The notes: a model not told the origin generated them from the sequence alone. A stretch of 64,000 bases of DNA from Pantoea sp. (GCF_028283705.1 NZ_JAPWKD010000015.1:124001-188000); one strand, 5' to 3'; shown: positions 1 to 10,276, counted from the stretch's first letter. Made by a program: numbers and translations.

Positions 1-1301
1 ATCTGGATGACACCTTTAGTGCCTACAACAAGGCGTTAAACCAGATGCAGGATGCGTTGCAAGCCAACGATATTGAAGGTGCCGGTAAACTGCCTGTTGC
101 CCCTTCGCAGAGCGCATTTCTGGAGGATTACACCCAGTGGCGTGCCGATCAGGACCGCCTGACCGAAGCCGGTGTCACGGCCAACCTCGCCGCCTATAAC
201 CATATGCTGTGGCTGCTGGGGGTAGTGATGGCGGTCGTCGTGGCTGTGATTGTGTTGTGCTGGTTTGGTCTGCGCAAAGTGCTGATTAACCCGCTTAACA
301 GCAACATCAAACATATCCAGCACATCGCACAGGGTGATCTGACGCAGACCATCGTGATTGAAGGGCGTAACGAAATGAGCCAGCTGGCGACCAATCTGCA
401 CGAAATGCAGCAGTCGCTGGTGCGTACCGTCAGCAATGTGCGTGACGGTTCTGATGCCATCTTCACCGGTGCCAGCGAAATCTCCGCCGGAAATAACGAT
501 CTCTCTGCCCGCACCGAAGAACAGGCTGCCTCGCTGGAGCAGACCGCTGCCAGCATGGAACAGCTGACGGCCACGGTGAAACAGAACGCCGAAAACGCCC
601 GTCAGGCTTCGCAGCTGGCGCTCAGCGCATCAGAAACCGCGCAGAAAGGCGGCAGTGTGGTGGATGGTGTGGTGCGTACCATGCATGACATCGCCGGCAG
701 TTCGAAGAAAATTGCCGATATCACCAGCGTGATCGACGGCATTGCCTTCCAGACCAACATCCTGGCACTGAACGCCGCGGTGGAAGCGGCGCGCGCCGGT
801 GAACAGGGTCGTGGTTTTGCCGTGGTGGCCGGTGAGGTGCGCAGCCTGGCACAGCGCAGCGCGCAGGCGGCGAAGGAAATCAAAGGATTGATCGAGGACT
901 CGGTGAATCGCGTCAATACCGGCTCGGCGCTGGTAGGGACGGCAGGGGAAACCATGAGCGATATCGTCAACGCGGTCACGCGGGTGACGGACATTATGGG
1001 CGAGATTGCCTCGGCATCCGATGAGCAGAGCCGTGGTATCGATCAGGTCGGCCAGGCGGTGACCGAGATGGATCGCGTGACACAACAGAACGCCTCGCTG
1101 GTGGAAGAATCTGCGGCCGCTGCGGCTTCACTGGAAGATCAGGCCAGCCGTTTAAGCCAGTCGGTATCGGTGTTTAAGATCCCCCGCACCCAGGTTGCTC
1201 CGGCCGTGACGCGCCATCCGCAGATTGCGCCGAAAGTCGCCGATGTACCACGTAAAGCCGTGACGGCCCCGGTGAGCGACAGCAACTGGGAAACGTTCTG
1301 A
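1..1301 (+). CDS. Methyl-accepting chemotaxis protein, 5' truncated by window edge
   Basis: The open frame runs from the window edge (first full codon at 3) to a TGA at 1299-1301, so the N-terminus and first membrane segment lie outside. What remains is the end of the periplasmic four-helix ligand domain, a second membrane segment (translated from about 205-290), a HAMP linker, and the long coiled-coil signalling domain with the invariant tip around [12 protein letters not shown]. The last five residues are NWETF, the tether bound by CheR and CheB on major receptors such as Tar and Tsr. It is the first of three tandem receptors ahead of cheRBYZ. Bases 402-1180 are almost identical to 2266-3044 of the next gene. 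The ligand cannot be judged because the sensing domain is incomplete. Confidence 0.95.
   Translation, partial: LDDTFSAYNKALNQMQDALQANDIEGAGKLPVAPSQSAFLEDYTQWRADQDRLTEAGVTANLAAYNHMLWLLGVVMAVVVAVIVLCWFGLRKVLINPLNSNIKHIQHIAQGDLTQTIVIEGRNEMSQLATNLHEMQQSLVRTVSNVRDGSDAIFTGASEISAGNNDLSARTEEQAASLEQTAASMEQLTATVKQNAENARQASQLALSASETAQKGGSVVDGVVRTMHDIAGSSKKIADITSVIDGIAFQTNILALNAAVEAARAGEQGRGFAVVAGEVRSLAQRSAQAAKEIKGLIEDSVNRVNTGSALVGTAGETMSDIVNAVTRVTDIMGEIASASDEQSRGIDQVGQAVTEMDRVTQQNASLVEESAAAAASLEDQASRLSQSVSVFKIPRTQVAPAVTRHPQIAPKVADVPRKAVTAPVSDSNWETF
402..1180 (+). repeat. Receptor signalling-domain direct repeat, copy 1
   Basis: This block recurs at 2266-3044 with a constant offset of 1864 bases, no indels and only about a dozen substitutions seen by eye. 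It covers the end of HAMP and the cytoplasmic signalling domain. The ligand domains upstream are quite different. Confidence 0.85.
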
Positions 1302-1327
1302 CGTTGTTGTCATTCGTGTTAACTTCA

Positions 1328-1354
1328 TGCGCCTTTTAAAGGCGCATTTTTTTT
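1328..1354 (+). terminator. Rho-independent terminator after first receptor
   Basis: An AT/GC stem of TGCGCCTTT paired with AAAGGCGCA is followed by eight T residues. It begins 27 bases after the receptor stop codon, so the first receptor is probably a separate transcript from the second. Confidence 0.85.
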
Positions 1355-1494
1355 AATGTTAATTTTTTTAATTATAAAACTCTGCCACAAGAATAAAAGG
1401 CAGGATTTTACTTTGTAAAGTGGCTTAAACATCCTCAGAAATTCAGCGGCGCGGTCGATAACAGGGGAGCCGAAAACACCTTTTTGGGGAACCC

Positions 1495-3165
1495 ATGTTA
1501 AAACGAATCAATGTAGTCACCAGCCTGATTGCCGTGTTGCTGGTATTTGGTGCTTTGCAGTTAATTTCTGGCGGGCTGTTCTGGTCTGCTTTACAAAAAG
1601 ATAAGGAGGCATTTGCTGTCGCACAGGTGTCCACCGACAACGTTGCGGCGATGAGTGATGCCTGGATTGAACTTAACCAGACACGCACGGTGCTGAACCG
1701 CGCGATGTTACGTATGCAGGGAAGTATGGCTGCGCAGACCAATGGCGGCCAGCTCAGTGCGCTTATCGCGCAAACGGAAAAACAACTTGATGCGGCGTCA
1801 GGCTATTTCCAGCGTTATTACAATCTGCCCGCAACGCCCGGTTTTCCGGTGGAACTGCGCGATCGGCTGGAGGCGGACTACGCGGCCTATAACGACGGCC
1901 TGAAAGCGATGCTGGAGCGGTTAAAAGCGGATGATTTGCAAGGCATGTTCGCGCAAAACATCGAAGCTAAACAGGTGAAGATGAAAGCCTCGTATGAGGT
2001 CTGGCGTACCAAACAGAGCGAGCTGGCGGCAGCCGGGGCAGAGCAGAATCAGCGCGCGTTCGACACTATGATGTGGCTGCTGGCAACGGTGGCACTGCTG
2101 GTGATTGCCGTGATTATTGGCTGCTGGTTTGGTTTACGTTCGGTGCTGATCCTGCCGCTGCAACAGCTGCTGTCGCATATCCGCCACATTGCCTCCGGCG
2201 ATCTGACGCAGCCGATTCAGGTGGAAGGACGCAACGAAATGAGCCAGCTGGCAGAAGGTTTACAGGAAATGCAGCAGTCGCTGGTGCGTACCGTCAGCAA
2301 CGTGCGTGACGGTTCTGATGCCATCTTCACCGGTGCCAGCGAAATCTCCGCCGGAAATAACGATCTCTCTGCCCGCACCGAAGAACAGGCTGCTTCGCTG
2401 GAGCAGACCGCTGCCAGCATGGAACAGCTGACGGCCACGGTGAAACAGAACGCCGAAAATGCCCGTCAGGCTTCGCAGCTGGCGCTCAGCGCATCAGAAA
2501 CCGCGCAGAAAGGCGGCAGTGTGGTGGATGGTGTGGTGCGTACCATGCATGACATCGCCGGCAGTTCGAAGAAAATTGCCGATATTATTAGCGTGATCGA
2601 CGGCATTGCCTTCCAGACCAACATCCTGGCGCTGAACGCTGCGGTGGAAGCGGCGCGCGCCGGTGAACAGGGGCGTGGTTTTGCCGTGGTGGCCGGTGAG
2701 GTGCGCAGCCTGGCACAGCGCAGCGCGCAGGCGGCGAAGGAAATCAAAGGATTGATCGAGGACTCGGTGAATCGCGTCAATACCGGCTCGGCGCTGGTAG
2801 GGACGGCAGGGGAAACCATGAGCGATATCGTCAACGCGGTCACGCGGGTGACGGACATTATGGGCGAGATTGCCTCGGCATCCGATGAGCAGAGCCGTGG
2901 TATCGATCAGGTCGGCCAGGCGGTGACCGAGATGGATCGCGTGACACAACAGAACGCCTCGCTGGTGGAAGAATCTGCGGCCGCTGCGGCTTCACTGGAA
3001 GATCAGGCCAGCCGCCTGAGCCAGTCGGTATCGGTGTTTAAGATTCCGCGTGCGCAGGAAGCGACCATGATGACGCGCCATCCGCAGATTGCACCGAAAG
3101 TACCCGATATGCCACGTAAAGCGGTGACCGTACCGGTCAGCGACAGCAACTGGGAAACGTTTTAA
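1495..3165 (+). CDS. Methyl-accepting chemotaxis protein (Tar/Tsr-type)
   Basis: This is a 556-residue transmembrane chemoreceptor. Membrane segments lie at about 7-30 and 192-216, with a periplasmic ligand domain between them, HAMP at about 217-265, the signalling hairpin with its tip near residue 393, and C-terminal NWETF (552-556). In the ligand domain Arg64, Asn68, Arg69 and Arg73 fall exactly at the amino-acid-binding positions of Tsr. The threonine that completes the serine pocket (Thr156 in Tsr) is not present in the matching stretch, so the ligand is probably not serine. The start is the ATG after GGGGAACCC. The signalling half is nearly identical in DNA to the upstream receptor (2266-3044), which points to recent duplication or gene conversion. 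Confidence 0.95.
   Translation: MLKRINVVTSLIAVLLVFGALQLISGGLFWSALQKDKEAFAVAQVSTDNVAAMSDAWIELNQTRTVLNRAMLRMQGSMAAQTNGGQLSALIAQTEKQLDAASGYFQRYYNLPATPGFPVELRDRLEADYAAYNDGLKAMLERLKADDLQGMFAQNIEAKQVKMKASYEVWRTKQSELAAAGAEQNQRAFDTMMWLLATVALLVIAVIIGCWFGLRSVLILPLQQLLSHIRHIASGDLTQPIQVEGRNEMSQLAEGLQEMQQSLVRTVSNVRDGSDAIFTGASEISAGNNDLSARTEEQAASLEQTAASMEQLTATVKQNAENARQASQLALSASETAQKGGSVVDGVVRTMHDIAGSSKKIADIISVIDGIAFQTNILALNAAVEAARAGEQGRGFAVVAGEVRSLAQRSAQAAKEIKGLIEDSVNRVNTGSALVGTAGETMSDIVNAVTRVTDIMGEIASASDEQSRGIDQVGQAVTEMDRVTQQNASLVEESAAAAASLEDQASRLSQSVSVFKIPRAQEATMMTRHPQIAPKVPDMPRKAVTVPVSDSNWETF
2266..3044 (+). repeat. Receptor signalling-domain direct repeat, copy 2
   Basis: Second copy of the block at 402-1180. 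One visible amino-acid change is ITSVIDG in copy 1 against IISVIDG here. Confidence 0.85.
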
Positions 3166-3190
3166 CACCATCACCCACTGACGCCTTACC

Positions 3191-3248
3191 GTAGCGGCGT
3201 GATTTATCGCGCGTCTTTTAAAACCCGCGCAATAAATTGCGCCGCTAC
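3191..3248. repeat. Palindromic intergenic repeat, GTAGCGGCG type
   Basis: The left arm GTAGCGGCGTGATTTATCGC (3191-3210) is matched by an inverted right arm ending GCGCCGCTAC (to 3248), with few mismatches. A further partial copy, AGGGTAGCGGCAC, follows at 3261-3273. A related palindrome lies at 25109-25134. It occupies the gap between two receptor genes and codes for nothing. Confidence 0.7.
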
Positions 3249-3309
3249 AAATCGCACCGCAGGGTAGCGGCACAATTGTCACAGCTGGTCCAACCCCTTC
3301 CTTTCAACA

Positions 3310-3336
3310 TAAAGATCACACTTCACACGCCGATAA
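3310..3336 (+). promoter_or_regulatory. Sigma-28 (FliA) promoter of the tsr-cheRBYZ unit
   Basis: TAAAGATC (3310-3317), 11 bases, then GCCGATAA (3329-3336). The sigma-28 consensus is TAAAGTTT-N11-GCCGATAA, so the -10 element is perfect, the spacing is exact and the -35 element matches at six of eight positions. Transcription should start near 3343, about 25 bases before the receptor ATG. Confidence 0.9.
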
Positions 3337-3367
3337 CAGAAGCGATCCGCCAACCAATGAGGTGTTT

Positions 3368-5044
3368 ATGTTTAGTCGTATTCGTGTCGTTTCCGGCCTG
3401 CTGTGCGTGCTGGTGTTGTTTGCCTTGCTGCAGCTGTTTTCCGGAGGGATGTTTTTTCAAACGGTGAAAGCCGATAAGGACAATTTTGCTTATAACCAGC
3501 GCCTCGTCACTCTGCAACGGGCGATGGGCACCTCATGGGTTTCTCTGGTTCAGGCGCGTAACACGCTGAACCGTGCCGGAATCCGTTATCTGCTGGATAG
3601 CCAGCAGGCGGGATCGGGCGCAACGGTGAAAGAACTGGTTGCGCTGGCTAGCGAGGAACTGAAGGCGGCCGATCAGGGCTTTGCCGAATTTAACGCCAAT
3701 CTGTCAGAAAAAGGCAAAACGGCAGAAAACGTGCTGACGTTACAGGCCAACTACAACGCGTTCCACGGTGCACTGGCGGAACTGATTGATTTTCTCAGCG
3801 TCGGTAATTTCAAAGGCTTTGTCGACCAGCCGACTCAGGGCTTCCAGGACAAATTTGAAAAGGATTACAACGCGTGGCTGGGTTACAACAAAATCCTCGC
3901 GCAGCGCGGTATTGATGACAACCTGGCGGCGTATCACAAGTCCGTCTGGCTGATTGTCGCCCTGCTGGCGGTCACTCTGGTCTTGATCGCGCTGGTCTGG
4001 AGTGGCATGCGTGCGGCACTGATTCGCCCACTGAAGCAGAGTATCGAACATATTCGCCATATTGCGCGTGGTGATCTGACGCAGCAGGTTGAGGTCAGCG
4101 TCACTAACGAAATGGGTGATCTGCTCAGCTCGCTGCAACATATGCAGCAGGAACTGGCACGTACCGTACGCATCGTGCGTGATGGCTCTGACGCCATCTA
4201 TACCGGTGCCAGCGAAATCGCCATGGGCAACAACGATCTCTCCTCACGTACTGAACAACAGGCGGCTTCGCTGGAAGAGACCGCAGCCAGCATGGAGCAG
4301 CTGACCGCCACGGTGAAACAGAATGCCGAAAACGCCCGTCAGGCTTCCCAGCTGGCGCTGACTGCCTCCGACACCGCGCAGCAGGGCGGCAAAGTGGTGG
4401 ATGGCGTGGTCACCACCATGAAAGAAATTGCCGGTAGCTCGAAGAAAATCGCTGATATCACCAGCGTGATCGACGGCATTGCCTTCCAGACCAATATCCT
4501 GGCACTGAACGCCGCCGTCGAAGCCGCGCGCGCCGGTGAACAGGGTCGTGGTTTTGCGGTGGTGGCCGGTGAAGTGCGCAGCCTGGCACAGCGCAGCGCC
4601 CAGGCAGCGAAAGAAATTAAAGGGCTGATCGAGGACTCGGTAAACCGCGTCAACACCGGTTCGGTGCTGGTGGAGAGTGCAGGCGAGACCATGACCAATA
4701 TCGTCAACGCGGTCACGCGGGTGACGGACATTATGGGCGAGATTGCCTCGGCGTCGGATGAGCAGAGCCGCGGGATTGACCAGGTGGGTCTGGCGGTTAA
4801 CGAAATGGACCGCGTGACACAGCAGAACGCCGCACTGGTGGAAGAGTCTGCCACCGCAGCTGCCGCGCTGGAAGATCAGGCCAGCCGACTGAAACAGTCG
4901 GTCGCGGTGTTCAATATTGGTAAAGAATTTGTCGCCCAGGCCGTTAACGTATCTACAGCGCCAAAATTATTGCATCCGGCGGCGCCAAAAGCACTGGCTC
5001 AACCGGCGGGCGTCCGCGCTGACGATAACTGGGAAACCTTTTAA
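3368..5044 (+). CDS. tsr: Serine-type methyl-accepting chemotaxis protein (Tsr-like)
   Basis: This is a 558-residue chemoreceptor with two membrane segments, HAMP, a signalling domain and C-terminal NWETF. ATG 3368 was chosen over an in-frame GTG at 3362 because GAGG (3359-3362) is correctly spaced from it. With that start the serine-binding residues Arg64, Asn68, Arg69, Arg73 and Thr156 fall on their E. coli Tsr numbers ([10 protein letters not shown] and DQPTQGFQD). It should therefore sense serine or similar amino acids. Its signalling domain is less similar in DNA to the two upstream receptors than they are to each other. A sigma-28 promoter precedes it, and cheR follows after 106 bases without a clear terminator. 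Confidence 0.95.
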   Translation: MFSRIRVVSGLLCVLVLFALLQLFSGGMFFQTVKADKDNFAYNQRLVTLQRAMGTSWVSLVQARNTLNRAGIRYLLDSQQAGSGATVKELVALASEELKAADQGFAEFNANLSEKGKTAENVLTLQANYNAFHGALAELIDFLSVGNFKGFVDQPTQGFQDKFEKDYNAWLGYNKILAQRGIDDNLAAYHKSVWLIVALLAVTLVLIALVWSGMRAALIRPLKQSIEHIRHIARGDLTQQVEVSVTNEMGDLLSSLQHMQQELARTVRIVRDGSDAIYTGASEIAMGNNDLSSRTEQQAASLEETAASMEQLTATVKQNAENARQASQLALTASDTAQQGGKVVDGVVTTMKEIAGSSKKIADITSVIDGIAFQTNILALNAAVEAARAGEQGRGFAVVAGEVRSLAQRSAQAAKEIKGLIEDSVNRVNTGSVLVESAGETMTNIVNAVTRVTDIMGEIASASDEQSRGIDQVGLAVNEMDRVTQQNAALVEESATAAAALEDQASRLKQSVAVFNIGKEFVAQAVNVSTAPKLLHPAAPKALAQPAGVRADDNWETF

Positions 5045-5150
5045 GCCCTGAGGCCGTGGCAACACGGCCCACATACCTGGGTGCGCACTGGCAGCACAGT
5101 AGCAACCGCAGTAACCATAATTTAATCAGTTTGTTGCCGGGTGACCTGAG

Positions 5151-6026
5151 ATGAAGAAATCGACGTTATTGGATCAAAATGAAGCGACATCGCTGCTGAC
5201 GCAAATGGTACAGCGTCTGCCGCTTTCCGATGCGCATTTTCGTCGTATCAGCCAGTTGATCTATCAGCGTGCCGGTATCGTGCTGGCCGACCACAAACGC
5301 GAGATGGTTTATAACCGTCTGGTACGTCGGCTACGCATGCTGAATATTGATGATTTTGGCCGCTATCTGGGTCTGCTGGAGCAGGATCCGAACAGCGCCG
5401 AGTGGCAGGCATTTATTAATGCACTGACCACTAACCTGACCTCGTTTTTCCGTGAGGCGCATCATTTCCCGATTTTAGCCGACCATGCACGTAAGCGCAG
5501 TGGCAGCTACAACGTGTGGTGTGCTGCCGCGTCAACCGGTGAGGAACCTTACTCTATCGCCATGACGCTGGCGGAAACGCTGGGCACCGGGCCGGGGAAA
5601 TACCAGGTCCATGCCAGCGATATTGATACCCAGGTACTGGAAAAAGCGGTGGCGGGCGTTTATCGCCAGGAGGAACTGCGCACACTGTCGCAATCACAGC
5701 TACAGCGCTTTTTCCTGCGCGGCACGGGTCCACATGAAGGCATGGTGCGGGTACGTTCTGAATTGTCCAGTCAGGTGAGTTATGCGCAGCTGAATTTGCT
5801 GGCCAATGACTGGTCGCTGCCGGGGCCGTTTGATGCGATTTTCTGTCGCAACGTGATGATCTATTTCGATAAAGAGACGCAGGAGCAAATCCTGCGCCGG
5901 TTTGTTCCCCTGCTGAAGCCGGGCGGTGTGTTGTTTGCCGGGCATTCAGAGAACTTCAGCCAGATCAGTAAAGAGTTCTGGCTGCGTGGACAGACAGTCT
6001 ATGGACTGACCAAGGAAAGACGATGA
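5151..6026 (+). CDS. cheR: Chemotaxis protein methyltransferase CheR
   Basis: CheR transfers methyl groups from S-adenosylmethionine to glutamates on the receptors, which sets adaptation. The 291 residues cover the usual length: an N-terminal helical domain with [20 protein letters not shown], then the methyltransferase fold with [13 protein letters not shown] (SAM-binding) and [13 protein letters not shown]. The C-terminus [13 protein letters not shown] is also typical. It docks on the NWETF tails present on all three upstream receptors. Its stop overlaps the cheB start (ATGA), so the two are translationally coupled. Confidence 0.97.
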   Translation: MKKSTLLDQNEATSLLTQMVQRLPLSDAHFRRISQLIYQRAGIVLADHKREMVYNRLVRRLRMLNIDDFGRYLGLLEQDPNSAEWQAFINALTTNLTSFFREAHHFPILADHARKRSGSYNVWCAAASTGEEPYSIAMTLAETLGTGPGKYQVHASDIDTQVLEKAVAGVYRQEELRTLSQSQLQRFFLRGTGPHEGMVRVRSELSSQVSYAQLNLLANDWSLPGPFDAIFCRNVMIYFDKETQEQILRRFVPLLKPGGVLFAGHSENFSQISKEFWLRGQTVYGLTKERR

Positions 6027-7072
6027 GCAAAATCACCGTGATGTGCGTGGATGACTCTGCGCTGATGCGGCAGTTGATGACAGAAATCATCAACAGCCAT
6101 CCCGATATGGAGATGGTCGCGACTGCGCCGGACCCGCTGGTGGCACGTGACCTAATCAAGCAGTACAACCCGCAAGTGCTGACGCTGGATGTGGAAATGC
6201 CGCGCATGGACGGCCTCGATTTTCTCGAAAAGCTGATGCGTCTGCGGCCAATGCCGGTGGTGATGGTGTCATCACTGACCGGTAAAGGCTCAGAAATCAC
6301 GCTGCGTGCGCTGGAGCTGGGCGCAGTGGATTTTGTCACCAAACCGCAGTTGGGTATCCGTGAGGGAATGCTGGCCTATAGCCAGATGATTGCCGACAAA
6401 ATCCGTGCGGCGGCGCGTGCCAAATTGCATGCCCGCGCGGCAACGCCGCCACCCGTCACGCTGAAAGCGGTACCGCTGCTGAGTAGTGAAAAGTTGATCG
6501 CCATTGGTTCGTCTACCGGTGGCACCGAAGCGATTCGTCATGTCCTTCAACCGTTACCGGCTACCAGCCCGGCGCTGCTGATCACCCAGCATATGCCACC
6601 AGGCTTTACCCGTTCCTTTGCCGAACGGCTGAACAAGCTGTGCCAGATTACCGTGAAAGAAGCGGAGGATGGCGAGCGCATTCTGCCCGGCCATGCCTAT
6701 ATCGCGCCAGGCGCGATGCATATGGAGCTGGGGCGTAGCGGTGCCAACTATGTGGTGAAACTGAACGACGGACCGCCGGTTAATCGGCACAAACCCTCGG
6801 TGGATGTGCTGTTCCGATCGGTAGCGGTTAACGCTGGACGAAATGCAGTGGGAGTGATTCTGACCGGGATGGGTAACGACGGTGCGGCGGGGATGCTGGA
6901 AATGCATCGTGCCGGTGCCTGGACCATCGCCCAGGATGAAGCCAGCTGCGTGGTATTTGGTATGCCGCGAGAGGCAATTGCCCTCGGCGGAGCCAGTGAA
7001 GTGGTTGATTTAGGCCACATCAGCCAGCACATGCTGGCAAAAATTAGCGCCGGACAGGCATTGCGAATTTAA
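6023..7072 (+). CDS. cheB: Chemotaxis response regulator methylesterase CheB
   Basis: CheB removes methyl groups (and deamidates glutamines) on chemoreceptors when phosphorylated by CheA. The 349-residue protein has an N-terminal receiver domain ([12 protein letters not shown]; phospho-acceptor Asp in [13 protein letters not shown]) and a C-terminal esterase domain. The catalytic triad is visible: Ser164 in GSSTGG, His in TQHMPPGFT and Asp in [10 protein letters not shown]. The start overlaps the cheR stop. cheY follows after 39 bases. Confidence 0.97.
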   Translation: MSKITVMCVDDSALMRQLMTEIINSHPDMEMVATAPDPLVARDLIKQYNPQVLTLDVEMPRMDGLDFLEKLMRLRPMPVVMVSSLTGKGSEITLRALELGAVDFVTKPQLGIREGMLAYSQMIADKIRAAARAKLHARAATPPPVTLKAVPLLSSEKLIAIGSSTGGTEAIRHVLQPLPATSPALLITQHMPPGFTRSFAERLNKLCQITVKEAEDGERILPGHAYIAPGAMHMELGRSGANYVVKLNDGPPVNRHKPSVDVLFRSVAVNAGRNAVGVILTGMGNDGAAGMLEMHRAGAWTIAQDEASCVVFGMPREAIALGGASEVVDLGHISQHMLAKISAGQALRI

Positions 7073-7111
7073 CAGGCCCGTCCTGCCGGGCAAGACAACA
7101 CAGGAGTAGAT

Positions 7112-7501
7112 ATGGCTGATAAAAATATGCGCTTTTTGGTGGTGGACGACTTCAATACGATGCGTCGTATCGTCCGCAACCTGCTAAAAGAGCTGGGATT
7201 CAATAACGTTGAAGAAGCAGAAGACGGCGCGGATGCGCTGACCAAACTGCGCGCAGGCGGCTTTGATTTTGTAATTTCTGACTGGAACATGCCCAACATG
7301 GACGGTCTGGAACTGCTGCAAACCATTCGTGCCGATGCCACGCTGGGCAAACTGCCGGTGCTGATGGTAACCGCAGAAGCGAAGAAAGAAAACATCATCG
7401 CGGCGGCGCAGGCCGGAGCCAGCGGATACGTAGTGAAGCCGTTTACCGCGGCCACACTGGAAGAAAAATTAGGCAAGATCTTCGAAAAACTGGGTATGTA
7501 A
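7112..7501 (+). CDS. cheY: Chemotaxis response regulator CheY
   Basis: This single-domain receiver is phosphorylated by CheA and binds the flagellar switch to trigger clockwise rotation. Its 129 residues equal the E. coli length. The acidic pair sits in VVDDF, the phospho-acceptor Asp57 in [11 protein letters not shown], the switch Thr in [10 protein letters not shown] and the conserved Lys in [17 protein letters not shown] precedes the ATG. Its stop is ten bases before the cheZ start. Confidence 0.98.
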   Translation: MADKNMRFLVVDDFNTMRRIVRNLLKELGFNNVEEAEDGADALTKLRAGGFDFVISDWNMPNMDGLELLQTIRADATLGKLPVLMVTAEAKKENIIAAAQAGASGYVVKPFTAATLEEKLGKIFEKLGM

Positions 7502-7510
7502 GGAGATGTG

Positions 7511-8152
7511 ATGAGCGACCTTCCGAAACCAACAGAAGAAGTCTCGGCACAGGATATCATTGCCCGCATCGGCTCGCTGACGCGCATGCTGCGTGACAGC
7601 CTGCGTGAGCTGGGGCTGGATCAGGCGATTGCTGAAGCGGCGGAAGCGATTCCTGATGCGCGCGATCGTCTGGATTATGTGGTGCAGATGACGGCACAGG
7701 CGGCAGATCGTGCGCTGAACTGCGTTGAAGCGGCGCAGCCGCACCAGGACAAAATGGAAGCCGGCGCTAACCAGCTGAAAGGCCGCTGGGATGCCTGGTT
7801 TGAAAACCCGATTGAGCTGGCGGATGCTCGCGAGTTGGTTTCGGATACGCGCGAATTCCTCACCGCCGTACCGGAGCACACCGCGTTTACCAACAAGCAG
7901 CTGCTGGAAATCATGATGGCGCAGGACTTCCAGGATCTGACGGGGCAGGTGATTAAGCGCATGATGGATGTTATCCAGGAAATTGAACGCCAGCTGTTGA
8001 TGGTGTTGCTGGAAAACATGCCAGAAGTGAGTGCCGAGCAGCGTAAGCAAAGCAACAGCCTGCTGAATGGACCGCAGATTCACACCGATGCACCGGGTGT
8101 GGTGGCGAACCAGGACCAGGTCGATGATTTGCTGGATAGTTTAGGGTTTTAA
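7511..8152 (+). CDS. cheZ: CheY-P phosphatase CheZ
   Basis: CheZ dephosphorylates CheY-P, ending the tumble signal. The 213-residue helical protein carries the active-site segment [16 protein letters not shown] (catalytic Gln and Asp) and the C-terminal CheY-binding helix [12 protein letters not shown] 7511 was preferred to an in-frame GTG at 7508 because AGGAG (7501-7505) leaves five bases before it. It is the last gene of the chemotaxis unit; the flagellar genes that often follow in E. coli (flhBAE) are absent. Confidence 0.96.
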   Translation: MSDLPKPTEEVSAQDIIARIGSLTRMLRDSLRELGLDQAIAEAAEAIPDARDRLDYVVQMTAQAADRALNCVEAAQPHQDKMEAGANQLKGRWDAWFENPIELADARELVSDTREFLTAVPEHTAFTNKQLLEIMMAQDFQDLTGQVIKRMMDVIQEIERQLLMVLLENMPEVSAEQRKQSNSLLNGPQIHTDAPGVVANQDQVDDLLDSLGF

Positions 8153-8160
8153 TGTTGCCA

Positions 8161-8212
8161 GGTCGCCATGAATGGCGACCCTACATTCGTAGGGTACGCA
8201 TTCATGCGTACC
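8161..8212. repeat. Tandem hairpin repeat, cheZ/deoR-like convergent gap
   Basis: Two perfect hairpins with 4-base loops sit side by side: GGTCGCCA/TGGCGACC (8161-8180) and GGTACGCA/TGCGTACC (8193-8212). Similar hairpin pairs lie at 15347-15397 and, less perfectly, at 54305-54358. They may end both convergent transcripts, but no T-run follows. Confidence 0.7.
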
Positions 8213-8216
8213 TGGA

Positions 8217-9038
8217 TCACATCGCCCGACGCTGCGCCACGGCCAGTGGCGGGGCAACCAGCACCTGCACACCCAGCGCTTCAAAGGCAGTGATTTGCGC
8301 GGCCGTAATGCCGCTATCGGTAATCAGATAGTGAATATGGCTCCAGTCGCAGGGCAGGGCGAACATCGAAACCTTATCAATTTTACTCGAGTCGGCCACC
8401 ACGAACACGGTACTGGCTGACTGAATCATCGCCATCTTCACCTTGATGTCGGTCTCGCTGGGGAAACTTAAACCCAGACGAGGAGAGATACAAGCCGTCG
8501 CCAGAAACAGCTTTTCGGCCAGCACGTTCTCAAAAAACGAGGCGGCTTTTTCTCCCGACGTCGACAGCGTGGGAAACTTAAACGTCCCTCCGGTCAGCAG
8601 GATATTGATCCCCGGCTCCCCTCCCAGTTTCAACGCAATGTTTACCGCTGTGGTGATCACTGACAGACGGCGGATATGGCCAATCGCTTCGGCAATCGCC
8701 GTAGTGGTGGTGCCGGAATCGAAAATCACCGTATCACCGTTCTCAACATACTGCGCGGCAAGTCGACCAATTGCTTCCTTTTCGTCCAGATGCGTTTGAC
8801 GTTCCAGCAACAATGCACCGGTATTTTGCTTACCGGTCATCAGGGTGGCCCCCCCATGATAACGCTGCACATGCCCGGCCTTCTGCAACATGCGCAGGTC
8901 GGTACGAATCGTCGCTTCCGTTAAGCCAAAGGTTTCTGTCAGCGCTTTTACCGTGACCGTGCCGTCTTCACGGATCATCTCAAGTATTTTCTCACGGCGC
9001 TGCTGCATGTCGGCCAGCTGCTCAGTTTTACTTTTCAA
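8217..9038 (-). CDS. DeoR-family transcriptional regulator
   Basis: This 273-residue repressor belongs to the sugar-metabolism DeoR class. The N-terminal winged helix (about residues 14-70) contains RREKILEMIREDGTVTVKAL and the signature RTDLRMLQKAGHVQRYHGGA. The C-terminal sugar-phosphate-sensing domain includes DSGTTTTAIAEAI and VVADSSKI. The start is a TTG at 9036-9038 with GGGAG eight bases upstream; an ATG ten codons later lacks a clear ribosome site. It is divergent from the SDR-ABC operon beginning at 9413 and probably controls it, responding to a phosphorylated sugar or polyol. The effector is unknown. Confidence 0.9.
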   Translation of the reverse strand: MKSKTEQLADMQQRREKILEMIREDGTVTVKALTETFGLTEATIRTDLRMLQKAGHVQRYHGGATLMTGKQNTGALLLERQTHLDEKEAIGRLAAQYVENGDTVIFDSGTTTTAIAEAIGHIRRLSVITTAVNIALKLGGEPGINILLTGGTFKFPTLSTSGEKAASFFENVLAEKLFLATACISPRLGLSFPSETDIKVKMAMIQSASTVFVVADSSKIDKVSMFALPCDWSHIHYLITDSGITAAQITAFEALGVQVLVAPPLAVAQRRAM

Positions 9039-9412
9039 TCGAAACTCTCCCTTTTTCCAATCACGGTCTGATCGTTGCGAAAAGAAACCCGAGCTGATTT
9101 TACTCTGCGCACAGAGGATTTGCGAGGTGACTCATACAAACATTGATTTTCGAACGAAAATATAAAATCGATATGGAATTGATTTCACAATGACAAAGCA
9201 GCATTTTTATCCATGCTGATTTTCGCGTTATTTTATAAATATCAATAAATACATTAAGATAAAAATTATTCTGGTAATTTGTATGAAATTTGATCTCACC
9301 CACAAACCATTAACAAACGATAGCTTATATTTTTGTTCGAAAATGAGTGGCGAGTGTCATCCGCTGACCAGCCATAACCAGAGCTATCGACTGACAACCA
9401 GGGAGAGTAAGG
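9039..9412. promoter_or_regulatory. Divergent control region with candidate DeoR-type operators
   Basis: This AT-rich 374-base gap has no credible gene. It holds the perfect palindrome ATTTTCGAACGAAAAT (9146-9161) and a related site TTTTGTTCGAAAAT (9331-9344) sharing the CGAAAAT half. TTCG/CGAA palindromes resemble operators of DeoR-class repressors such as GlpR. They flank the likely promoters of both divergent transcripts. Confidence 0.55.
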
Positions 9413-10210
9413 ATGAGTGGGGAATATGATGTAAATCTGCGCTACGGCGTGAATTCAGACCAGGACCTGACCGGTAAAGTCGCGGTGGTGACGGGGGGAC
9501 TCGGTGGGATCGCCATGGCCAGTAACCAGATGCTGCTGGAAAAAGGTGCCCGCCTGGCGCTGCTTTATCCTCCCTTCGAAAGCGACAAAGTCGCCAGCGT
9601 CAGCAGCCAGTTTGATGCTGAGCGCGTGTTGTTGGTCTGCTGTGATGTCACCGATCCGCAATCGGTGGAGGAGGCTTTCTCCCGCGTTGAACAGCATTAC
9701 GGCCATCTCGATATCCTGGTGAACTGCGCCGGTTACGTGATGCTGCAACCGGTGCTGGAAACCGAGTTTGCCGAATGGCAGAAGCAAATTGCCGTCAATC
9801 TCACCGGGCCTTTTCTCTGCTCGCAGGCGGCAGCCAGACGCATGATCCGCGCCGGTCAGGGCGGCAAGATTATTAACATCGCCTCACAAGCTGCGTCTAT
9901 TGCTATCGATAACCATGTGGCCTACACCTCGGCCAAGGCCGGGCTGCTGGGTATGACCAAAGTGATGGCGAAAGAGTTTGCGCCATATCGTATTAACGTC
10001 AACACCCTGTCGCCGACGGTGGTGTTGACCCCCATGGGTGAAAAAGCCTGGCGTGGCGAGAAGGGGGAACAAATGAAAACCCTGATTCCGCTGGGTCGCT
10101 TCGCCTACACCGATGAAATCGCTGCGGCAGTGCTGTTCTTCGCCAGCAATGGCAGCGACATGATCACCGGCGCCGATCTGATGATCGACGGTGGCTTCAC
10201 TATTTGGTAG
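9413..10210 (+). CDS. SDR-family dehydrogenase, first gene of sugar/polyol operon
   Basis: This is a short-chain dehydrogenase/reductase of 265 residues, cytoplasmic and NAD(P)-dependent. It shows the Rossmann glycine motif (TGGLGGIA, a variant of TGxxxGIG), the NCAG strand motif and the catalytic Tyr-x-x-x-Lys in AYTSAKAG, then PxxVxTPMG and the C-terminal GADLMIDGGF. It is the classical (about 250 aa) SDR type that oxidises sugar alcohols or reduces keto sugars. GGGAGAGTAAGG precedes the ATG. It leads the operon with an ABC importer and ends with a second SDR, so the two enzymes probably act in sequence on the imported substrate. The substrate cannot be read from sequence. Confidence 0.88.
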   Translation: MSGEYDVNLRYGVNSDQDLTGKVAVVTGGLGGIAMASNQMLLEKGARLALLYPPFESDKVASVSSQFDAERVLLVCCDVTDPQSVEEAFSRVEQHYGHLDILVNCAGYVMLQPVLETEFAEWQKQIAVNLTGPFLCSQAAARRMIRAGQGGKIINIASQAASIAIDNHVAYTSAKAGLLGMTKVMAKEFAPYRINVNTLSPTVVLTPMGEKAWRGEKGEQMKTLIPLGRFAYTDEIAAAVLFFASNGSDMITGADLMIDGGFTIW

Positions 10211-10276
10211 TTCCGCGCCCGCACCAGAGAAGGCGACAACCCTGCAAACGTAATAATTACAATGAGAGACATCACC

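Noticed and set aside
1443..1494. Sigma-28 promoter for the second receptor
   Set aside because: A GTCGATAA -10-like element exists, but the -35 at the required distance matches only three of eight positions.
2494..2949. Repeated antisense frames in the receptor genes (also 630-1085)
   Set aside because: They recur only because the receptor DNA is duplicated; no independent evidence of coding.
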